In this document: positions 58,048-64,000 of the stretch, piece by piece
Position numbering within the stretch: position 1 is the first letter of the stretch
Layout: each line of letters begins with the position of its first letter
NCBI RefSeq assembly: GCF_001424165.1
Contig: NZ_LMOJ01000025.1
Coordinates: 640,134-704,133, forward strand
DNA from: Massilia sp. Leaf139
GTDB lineage: Bacteria > Pseudomonadota > Gammaproteobacteria > Burkholderiales > Burkholderiaceae_D
DNA: 64,000 nt
Reading direction: 5' to 3'
Notes under the pieces: generated by a model
Seen by the model: the letters and a program-made list of their open reading frames with translations, nothing else
Databases searched by the model: none
What the model was told of the DNA's origin: nothing
Made by a program: the position numbers and the translations under genes

Positions 58048-58737
58048 TCAGCGCGGCTTCGCGCCTTTCATCACGTCAGCAAACGACTGGCTTGGGTCGT
58101 GGCGTGGTGCAGCCTTAGGCGGCCAAGCCTCTCCGCCGAGGACCTCGACAATCGACGGCACTCGTGGCGGAGCATCAGCCGTAGCCCCCAGTGCAGCCGT
58201 TATAACGTCATCGAGCCGGCCAGCGCGGAGGGCGTCAAGCGGCGTTTCGCCAAGGGACGTCCTGACTGTTGTATAAAACAGATATTGCGAACGTGGGTGA
58301 AGGACGGCGAGGGTACGCGTGACTCGCTCGACGTGCTCACGATGGATAGCCGGGTCTGCATAGAACGCGGGATAGTAGGCCCGGCCGCTAGGGCCGGTAA
58401 TTGCGAAGACTCGGTATTCTTCTAGCGCGTCGTCAAGCCAATCGACATCGACTTCGAGCACTTCGCAAAACTCATCAGCAGTTAGCAGCTCTTTGCTCTC
58501 AATTTGTCGCTTCACCATTTCTGCAGCGCGAAGGTGGGCCTCTGCCATAAACGCGTCTCCCGCAGCGATTGACTCAGGTGTGACCGTTGGGTGGCGGCGA
58601 GGCTTCGCCATTTCGGTAAAGGCTTTCTCAGCGATGCGCTCTTCTTCCTGAGCGACGAGCCACTCATCTAGGGTCGGAATCTCGGCATAGTCGGGCCAAT
58701 CTGCTGGCAAATAATCTGGCAGTGCGCGCTTTGTCAT
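58048..58737 (-). CDS. Hypothetical protein with HTH-like and MbcA/ParS-like C-terminal segment
   Basis: 229 residues. After an acidic N-terminal region, LLTADEFCEVLEVDVDWLDDAL (about 84-106) looks like a helix-turn-helix and GRAYYPAFYAD like a DNA-binding wing. The end, RSQYLFYTTVRTSLGETPLDALRAGRLDDVITAA (about 139-172), resembles the toxin-binding domain of MbcA/ParS antitoxins (TPL.AL..GR...V..A). No RES-type toxin gene lies next to it. Possibly an orphan antitoxin-like regulator of the accessory region. Codon use is less GC-biased than in the core. Confidence 0.65.
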   Translation of the reverse strand: MTKRALPDYLPADWPDYAEIPTLDEWLVAQEEERIAEKAFTEMAKPRRHPTVTPESIAAGDAFMAEAHLRAAEMVKRQIESKELLTADEFCEVLEVDVDWLDDALEEYRVFAITGPSGRAYYPAFYADPAIHREHVERVTRTLAVLHPRSQYLFYTTVRTSLGETPLDALRAGRLDDVITAALGATADAPPRVPSIVEVLGGEAWPPKAAPRHDPSQSFADVMKGAKPR

Positions 58738-59091
58738 AGAGCCTCCTTTGTGGCTTCAAGTATAACGCCGGCACGTCGCCGGCGCAGGCTTACGCTACCC
58801 TGTTGGCGGCCAAGTCCAGCCCACGACGGCAAGAAGCTCGGGGGTTTTGTTTAAGATTTTCGCGGGCGCAGGCTCGACCACTGGCGAAAGGTGTCGCATG
58901 CGTTGGCTCTGTCGGCAATTGAGTCGAACGCCCTCCGCGGGTTTGTCCTCACCGAACTACTCCGTGACGGTGCAGCGCTGAAGAAAAATAGTTCAGAGCG
59001 CTTAGCGAGTAAAAGTAGAAGCTAGCGAGTCGGTAGCACGTCCGTATATCGTCAGGCTACAATCCTATATTGTCGAAAAAGGGATGGCGGT
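58738..59091. other. Intergenic region between divergent accessory genes
   Basis: About 354 bases without a supported gene. It holds the promoters of both neighbours. A GCCGGCACGTCGCCGGC palindrome lies near 58770-58786. TACAAT (59058-59063) is a possible -10 for the gene at 59092, without a good -35. Confidence 0.4.
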
Positions 59092-60279
59092 ATGGCAAAG
59101 GTAATCAGTCAGTTCTTCTCAGATTTAGGGTATCCCCTGCGGAACACACGTTGGTCGTGGGGTGCGCGTAACGGAAACTCTCTATTGCTGCGTACCTGGA
59201 ACGACGAATATGCATTCAAAGAGCGGAAGCTGAGAGTCTTAGATATTGAGGACGCCGACCAACGGTTCGATTCGTTTGGCCTGGACGAGCGTATCGTTCA
59301 ACTTAAGGCCCTATGGGATGGAAACGTCGCCGGATACACCGTTATTGCAACGGCAAAGGACAAGAACGCTCGTCCGCGCGAAATAATTGCGTACCGGGAC
59401 GATGGTGTATTCGCACTCTCCCGGCTTGAGCAAAATTCCAACGGGGATATCGTTGCAATCGTCGGTGACATTGTTCCCCTCTCCGGATTAGCACTGCACG
59501 CACAGACGCACCGGACCGCGCGGGCGCAAGGCGACTTCCCCATAGGCGACGAGCAGCGCTCAGGGCTGTCCACTGACTCGTACAAGGAGAAGATTCCCGC
59601 TATCCGCGCCTGGCTCATTGAAATTTGCCACGCTCGAGGGACCGTAACGTATTCGGACGTCATGAACCGCTTTGCGCTGACGTTCTACCCTTTGCGCAAT
59701 GCAATGAGTCGTCTCGGTCACGAATGCAAGGACGCCAAGGAACCTATTATCACGGCGCTCATCGTCGATAAGGATACCCGGCGCTGCTCCCAAGGGCTAT
59801 TCGACGAGTTCCAGATTGATGACGATGTATTGGAGCGGGACCGGTGCTACGCTCACTGGGCGCCCACAGTCGCAGACGCATCGCCCGCTATAGTTGCCCC
59901 ATTACTGAGCAGCCATCTGGGCCGACCCAACGATGAGTTTGAACAGCGCGCGGCACGATTCACAGAGGTGCAAACGCGCCCAGAGCAAAGTGTTTTCCGA
60001 GATGCGGTGTTCCGAGCTTGTGGAGGCCAGTGTGTTGTTAGCGGATGCACCGTCCCGGAGGCTTTGGAAGCTGCTCACAGACTTGGTCGCGATTGGCGTC
60101 AGGGGCACAATCGCGCGGCTGATGGCATCTTGCTTCGTCGGGACCTACACAACTTGTACGACCGTGGGCTGTTACGGATAAGTGGTACAGGCCAGGTCGA
60201 GTTGTCAGATGCGCTGCTTGCTTACTACGGCGAGTTCAACGGAGTGATGGTGACCCTAGACGCCTGGGACAACCTGTGA
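59092..60279 (+). CDS. HNH endonuclease domain protein (HNH_2 type)
   Basis: 395 residues; ATG preceded by AAAGGGATGG. The C-terminal 95 residues (about 300-395) read FRDAVFRACGGQCVVSGCTVPEALEAAHRLG..ADGILLRRDLHNLYDRGLL, the HNH_2 nuclease core with a Cys pair, AAH and the later LHNLYD helix. The first 290 residues are not recognised; they contain a putative winged-helix-like part (KIPAIRAWLIEICHARGTVTYSDVMNRF). It may be a solitary restriction-like enzyme. No methyltransferase is adjacent. Confidence 0.8.
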   Translation: MAKVISQFFSDLGYPLRNTRWSWGARNGNSLLLRTWNDEYAFKERKLRVLDIEDADQRFDSFGLDERIVQLKALWDGNVAGYTVIATAKDKNARPREIIAYRDDGVFALSRLEQNSNGDIVAIVGDIVPLSGLALHAQTHRTARAQGDFPIGDEQRSGLSTDSYKEKIPAIRAWLIEICHARGTVTYSDVMNRFALTFYPLRNAMSRLGHECKDAKEPIITALIVDKDTRRCSQGLFDEFQIDDDVLERDRCYAHWAPTVADASPAIVAPLLSSHLGRPNDEFEQRAARFTEVQTRPEQSVFRDAVFRACGGQCVVSGCTVPEALEAAHRLGRDWRQGHNRAADGILLRRDLHNLYDRGLLRISGTGQVELSDALLAYYGEFNGVMVTLDAWDNL

Positions 60280-60722
60280 CCAGGGAACGCGTCGAAACGT
60301 AGAAGTTGGTGCGTGAGGCATCACATTATTCCAGAGCTAAGTTTAACTTTCCGCCTCCGCGATACTCCAAGAGGGCTAAATAGGCAGACGGAGCAGGCGC
60401 TGCAGCCTACTACTCATACCTTCCGGTTTCTGCCCAAGCGCAGGCACGTTAGAGCCTGCGGCCAAAGTTGTAGGCTACAGAACTTGCTCGTAGCTGAGTA
60501 CGTCGTAATAGGAATCGCATCGGTAGCCGTTCAGGTTTCCCTTCAGCGCCCCGGTCGAGAGACCTCTGTGGTTGCGGCACCGGCCGTCATCACAGGGTCC
60601 CAGTAGGCGTTGCCCTCTCGGTTCTTAGCACAGTCGCGGGGGCTAAAGATTTTGGTGTTTCGTCTGCCATCACCCCCTCATTGGCGGCTTGCAGGGAATT
60701 TGGAATCTGCGTCTAGCACCCT

Positions 60723-60771
60723 GCACTCAGCACTCAGCACTCAGCACTCAGCACTCAGCACTCAGCACGCA
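60723..60771. repeat. Heptanucleotide tandem repeat (GCACTCA)n
   Basis: Six perfect GCACTCA units (60723-60764) followed by one variant GCACGCA (60765-60771). The variant is also the first bases of the neighbouring array unit, so the heptamer block probably grew from the array edge. Confidence 0.95.
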
Positions 60772-61693
60772 GCTCTAGGGTGAAGAACGCAGATTCGGGG
60801 TGAAACCGCAGGGGCGAGTAGTAGAGGGAGGCCAAGCGTTACGAGGGCCTCCCGGTACGAATAAAGGCACGCAGATTTCGGCAGAAGTTGCGCCGATTTA
60901 GGTTGAAGTACAGATGGGCATGGCGAAAGGCAACCGAGGAGTAAAGGAGCGCCATACGTTGCGGGGCCGCCAGCGATGAATATTGCCACGCAGATTTAGG
61001 GTGAAGTTGCGCAGATTAAGGGTGAAGTACAGGTTGGCCATGGCGAAAGGCTACCGAGGAGTAGAGGGGCGCCATACTTATGAGGCTACCGGTCACGAAT
61101 ACAGGCACGCAGATTCAGCTGCAGTACATGTTAGCCAAAGCGAAGGGCAATCCAGAAGCAGAGGGGCGTCAAACGTAGGAGGGTTGCTGGCCGCGAATCG
61201 GACACGCAGATTTAGGGTGAAGTTGCGCAGATTTAGGGTGGAGTACAGGTTAGCCATGGCGAAAGGCTACCGGAGAGTAGAGGGCCCCATACTTATGAGG
61301 CCCACCGGGCAGGAATTGGGCACGCAGATTTAGGGTGTGTAGTACAGGGTGGTCAAGGTGAAGGGCAATCCAGACGTAGAGGGGCGTCAAACGTAGGAGG
61401 GTTGCTTGCCAAGAATCGGACACACAGATTTAGGGTGAAGTTGTGCAGATTTAGGGTGGAGTACAGGTTAGCCATGGCGAAAGGCTACCGGGGAGTAGAG
61501 GGGCGCCATACTTATGAGGCCCACCGGGCAGGAATTGAGCACGCAGATTTAGGGCGATGTACAGGTTGGCTAAGGTGAAGGGCAATCCAGACGTAGAGGG
61601 GCGTCAAACATTATGAGGGTTGCCGGCCACGAATCGGCCGCGCAGATTTAGGGTGAAGTTGCGCAGATTCAGGGTGACGTACAGGTTGGCAAC
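60766..61693. repeat. Degenerate tandem array with alternating about 119-bp and 99-bp units
   Basis: Units begin with CACGCAG at 60766, 60868, 60987, 61106, 61203, 61321, 61421 (CACACAG), 61540 and 61639 (CGCGCAG), with lengths 102, 119, 119, 97, 118, 100, 119, 99 and a truncated last unit. Long units carry two copies of a GCAGATTTAGGGTGAAGT sequence about 20 bp apart, then GCCATGGCGAAAGGCTACC. Short units carry one copy, then AAGGGCAATCCAGA and GGGCGTCAAAC. Long-short pairs of about 217 bp repeat three times from 60987, a higher-order repeat. Confidence 0.9.
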
Positions 61694-61905
61694 TTAACGT
61701 AGCGTCGGGCCCCCATCGAGCGACATCTTGTAACGGGTGTATTTACGTCGGACAGGGGCTGGGCGCTGTATCTCCTCGAAATTGGACTCTGCACGAATAA
61801 GCGCCAATTTATACGTTTTGAGGATTTGATAAAAAGTTCGCCGGATGGGTGCCGGCTTTGCCCATGCCATGAGTGACCGGCCGGTATGCTGCGTGGCCTG
61901 GACTC

Positions 61906-61919
61906 TTGCGCCGGCGCAA
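61906..61919. repeat. 14-bp palindrome TTGCGCCGGCGCAA (first of five)
   Basis: Perfect copies at 61906-61919, 62816-62829, 62964-62977 and 63096-63109; an imperfect one (TTACGCCGACGCAA) at 62029-62042. All lie in non-coding accessory DNA. Confidence 0.9.
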
Positions 61920-62452
61920 AACTCTTAGCAGCGCCAACCCTGCCTTTCACTCAATACCGCACCGTAGCGCCCGCGTCCGGGCGAGACGTCTTTAGGCTGT
62001 TGAGCTATTGAGCTTAGCCTACATACCCTTACGCCGACGCAAGGGGCCTCCAGCGCCACCAAAACCCCTTTTGATTACAAAGCCCCTCTGCCGCTCTGCG
62101 GCAGTTCCATCCGACCAAGCTGCGCCCCGGAGGGCGCGACGTTGAGCGCGCAGCGTGGGACGGGTACGACAGGCCAAAATCCCGCAGCATAAATGGGGAA
62201 ACTCCCCGGCGATGGTTTGTAGTGTCTTCGGTATTCATGCGGGCGGAGCACGCACGAAAACAAGGAGGCGATGCGAAGCAGCGCCACCGACGTGCTGCAC
62301 CCTCTCGGGAACCTGAATGCGCGTTCTTCGGTAAGACGATTTCGCGCAATGGCCGTACACGCCCTTTGCCAACAACGGCTTTCGAGCGGGCGTAGCGATG
62401 CGGGTAGTACAGCACCCCGGCCTTCGGCCGGGCGCAGAACTCCCTTTTGTTG

Positions 62453-62677
62453 TCAACGCTCTATCGCTGTCGCTTCGGGAAGTGCTCGGGCGACATCGGC
62501 TCTAGCACTCTCGATTGCAGCTGCCTCGGACTCTGCCGCTCGCGTGAAATCGAGGCACAACTGCCCGGGACGGCCGAGGCCTACGAGTGCATCTGTGCAC
62601 CCCGCCGCGGCCAAGCGCTCTAGCGCGTCATCGACATTGCTCTCAACGCTGTATCTCAGTGTGAACTCGTACTCCAT
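62453..62677 (-). CDS. Small hypothetical accessory protein
   Basis: 74 residues. MEYEFTLRYSVESNVDDALERLAAAGCTDALVGLGRPGQLCLDFTRAAES has the pattern of a small ferredoxin-like family found in accessory regions (a beta strand, a helix, AGC-D-AL-G-G..G...LDF.R, then a helix with A.ADV..A.P). In some relatives, as I recall them, an HTH follows; here the protein stops after that point. A very good GGAGGATG ribosome site at 62681-62690 decides the start; the frame open to 63109 runs through the repeat array and is not thought to be translated. Confidence 0.65.
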   Translation of the reverse strand: MEYEFTLRYSVESNVDDALERLAAAGCTDALVGLGRPGQLCLDFTRAAESEAAAIESARADVARALPEATAIER

Positions 62678-62788
62678 CACATCCTCCAGTAGTCCTGCCC
62701 CCTCAAAGCGTACCTCGCCTTGTAGCCCCGCGAACCATAAGCCATAAAAATCCGCTGCCCAAGACTCTCGCCGATGTGCAGCGCTAGC

Positions 62789-63157
62789 ATTGAAGCAAGA
62801 GGGAGTCCCGTCACCTTGCGCCGGCGCAAGAACGCACGCACTCCACTTTGAAAGCAAAGGAGTGTCAACCCGACATGCAACACCAGGAGTTCTGCCGGAG
62901 AGGCAGCACCAGACATTGAAAACAAAGAGCGCTTCCGCCGATACGTAGCACCAGACCGCGGCCTTGCGCCGGCGCAAGGGTCTAGGAACCACCGCATTGA
63001 AAACAATAGGAAGCTCGGCCAAGGGGCAGCAGTCCGGGCCCGCGGCTCTAGTGAGGGAAGGCCATAGCATTGCAAACAAGGCGTTGTCGCGAGGCTTGCG
63101 CCGGCGCAAGGTGATGCTCGAGTTACGAGAGAGTCGGAGTTTAAATTGAAAACAAAG
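62789..63157. repeat. Spaced array of the motif ATTGAAAACAAAG with interleaved palindromes
   Basis: Motif copies at 62789 (degenerate), 62846 (CTTTGAAAGCAAAGG), 62915, 62996, 63069 (one change) and 63145, spaced about 57, 69, 81, 73 and 76 bp. The palindrome TTGCGCCGGCGCAA lies in alternate intervals (62816, 62964, 63096). The sequences between are otherwise different from one another. Confidence 0.75.
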
Positions 63158-63414
63158 GGGGTAGTGCGGCTCGGGAGGGCTTGTAGGTAGGTATTGCAGG
63201 TCTGAGAGGCATACCGAGCGTAGCGAGGGGTCTTATTCGCCGCCAGCAGTCCTGACTGCCGTTCACGTTAGCCGTCCTGTTGTGGGCTGCATTGGTTTTC
63301 AAGCACCGACACTCGGGACCGGTGCTAGCCTGAAAGCCGCACCAGTGCTGGCTTTTGCTCCCTTTCAGGGGTTGGAACTTTAAGGGAAAACGCGTTGTAG
63401 CTATACACGAAGAA

Positions 63415-63436
63415 CCCTGTTGCAGATTCAACAGGG
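63415..63436. promoter_or_regulatory. Perfect inverted repeat upstream of the last gene
   Basis: CCCTGTTG and CAACAGGG, 6 nt apart, 28 nt before the start codon. No T-run follows. It could be an operator or a leader hairpin close to the ribosome site. Confidence 0.6.
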
Positions 63437-63464
63437 GTATCAACCCACCTACACGGAAACTACA

Positions 63465-64000
63465 ATGAAAAGCCTCACCCCTCAGCAACTCCACATTCTG
63501 ACGCTGCTCGGAACGTTCGGCTACCTCTCGACTCGTGACGTGTCCAAGCTCGCCTGGCCGAACAGCGAATCGCACAGTGCACATGTAATGGCCCAGGCCT
63601 CCCTCTCCCGGCTCGCTGACCTCGGGCTTGTCCTGGCCCGCGATTTGCGCGAACGGCCGGCGGCAAAGCGTGAGGCGCCCCCACCGAAAACTGGCATCGC
63701 CAAAGGCTATGTACTAACCAAGCGGGGTGCCGAAGAACTGAACAATCACTGGATGCCGGAGTACTCGGTGTACGACTTGCCCGAGGACGGGAATGCCTCC
63801 CTCTGGTTTGCCGACGGCTATAACTTGAGCTTGAAGGACCACGTCGTACGCGCGCCGGTCATCGAGCTTTGCCACCAGATGACGCGGCAATGGAGCCCGC
63901 TCGATGACACTGACCCTACCGAGCAGACTTTCTTGAGTATCCTGCCGGTGGGGCCGAGGGGCGCTAGCCGAAACTTTTTAGGTCTGAAGGCTTACTCGCA
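63465..64000 (+). CDS. Winged-helix protein, replication-relaxation-like (3' truncated by window)
   Basis: The frame is open from the ATG at 63465 (GGAAA upstream) to the window end, at least 178 residues. MKSLTPQQLHILTLLGTFGYLSTRDVSKLAW, then SLSRLADLGLVLAR and GYVLTKRGAEELNNHW, has the winged-helix layout of the replication-relaxation family found on plasmids and integrative elements: a helix, an HTH and a hydrophobic wing. The remaining part is not recognised. It supports the view that the right end of the window is a mobile element. Confidence 0.65.
   Translation, partial: MKSLTPQQLHILTLLGTFGYLSTRDVSKLAWPNSESHSAHVMAQASLSRLADLGLVLARDLRERPAAKREAPPPKTGIAKGYVLTKRGAEELNNHWMPEYSVYDLPEDGNASLWFADGYNLSLKDHVVRAPVIELCHQMTRQWSPLDDTDPTEQTFLSILPVGPRGASRNFLGLKAYS

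Larger units (their letters stand above)
60280..62452. other. Non-coding accessory stretch with repeat arrays
   Basis: About 2.2 kb with no convincing gene on either strand. From 60280 to about 60720 nothing was recognised. Then come a heptamer repeat, a tandem array to 61693, and mostly unassigned sequence with two 14-bp palindromes (61906, 62029). Short open frames inside lack ribosome sites and family features. Confidence 0.7.
62678..63464. other. Non-coding accessory stretch with interleaved short repeats
   Basis: About 790 bases without a supported gene, holding the 14-bp palindromes and the A-rich motif array, then a structured upstream region of the last gene. Open frames on the minus strand (up to 63109) have no ribosome site or family features. 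Confidence 0.6.

Noticed and set aside
60313-60606. 97-residue open frame after the HNH gene
   Set aside because: No ribosome site, no recognisable sequence pattern and no support beyond being open.
60766-61693. CRISPR array or repeat protein in the tandem array
   Set aside because: Units are about 100-120 bp with no constant repeat/unique spacer pattern, and the frames through them are broken, with no ribosome site; the longest (60983-61333) spans only parts of three units and the short gap before them.
62116-62135. Second attachment site (copy of the tRNA 3' end)
   Set aside because: A CCCCGGAGG match occurs near 62125 but is only nine bases and part of a local GCGCCCCGGAGGGCGC palindrome; no true direct repeat of the tRNA end was found in the window.
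62789-63157. CRISPR array
   Set aside because: The recurring motif is only about 13 bp, varies between copies, and the spacing ranges from 57 to 81 bp; no cas genes are present.

Overview
The window is chromosomal DNA of a high-GC betaproteobacterium, most likely an Oxalobacteraceae member of the Massilia/Telluria type. This is inferred from gene content and order (phoH-ybeY beside miaB, rpsU-yqeY-dnaG-rpoD, a PEP-CTERM protein, c-di-GMP proteins, DctSR-type regulation) and from protein character; no database search was possible. Positions 1-57.9 kb are core-like: dense GC-rich genes with short gaps. From the tRNA gene at 57.8 kb to the window end the DNA is accessory: sparse genes, long non-coding stretches and several repeat arrays.

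Layout. 1-4 kb: end of a molybdenum hydroxylase gene, then ybeY, phoH and miaB on the minus strand. 4-9.3 kb: a small putative regulator behind a structured leader, a glutathione transferase, a DUF1697 protein, a very small PEP-CTERM protein and a divergent FtsH-like membrane AAA protease. 9.4-16.5 kb: a YbaL-type antiporter, then an acyl-CoA module (SCP-x type thiolase, acyl-CoA dehydrogenase, CaiB-type CoA transferase), DUF445 and DUF2007 proteins. 16.5-26.9 kb: two tandem tRNA-Met genes, miaA-mutL, a secreted cyclophilin, DedA, alpha-carbonic anhydrase, hexose-6-phosphate mutarotase, amiC-tsaE and queG. 27-31.4 kb: a DctSR-like two-component system divergent from a dctP binding protein with no permease genes, followed by a candidate structured RNA. 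31.6-47.5 kb: two GGDEF-EAL proteins, ogt-xerD, an RND efflux pair, ybaK, plsY, a FrnE-like DsbA and two EEP-family hydrolases. 47.6-57.9 kb: tsaD, DAHP synthase, ybiB-like, a YhiN-like flavoprotein, then rpsU-yqeY-dnaG-rpoD and a tRNA with CAT anticodon.

Several genes serve tRNA maturation or decoding fidelity: MiaA and MiaB (ms2i6A37), TsaD and TsaE (t6A37), QueG (queuosine), YbaK (mischarged tRNA editing), plus three tRNA genes. Envelope functions (FtsH-like protease, AmiC, DedA, RND pump, antiporter, PlsY) and c-di-GMP signalling are also prominent.

The most unusual DNA is non-coding. Between 60.72 and 61.69 kb the accessory region holds six perfect 7-bp repeats running into a tandem array whose units alternate between about 119 and 99 bp. 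Between 61.9 and 63.16 kb it holds recurring 14-bp palindromes interleaved with an ATTGAAAACAAAG motif. The core carries two families of dispersed palindromic intergenic elements. In one family the two copies differ in sequence but each keeps its own arms complementary, which suggests that the fold is maintained.
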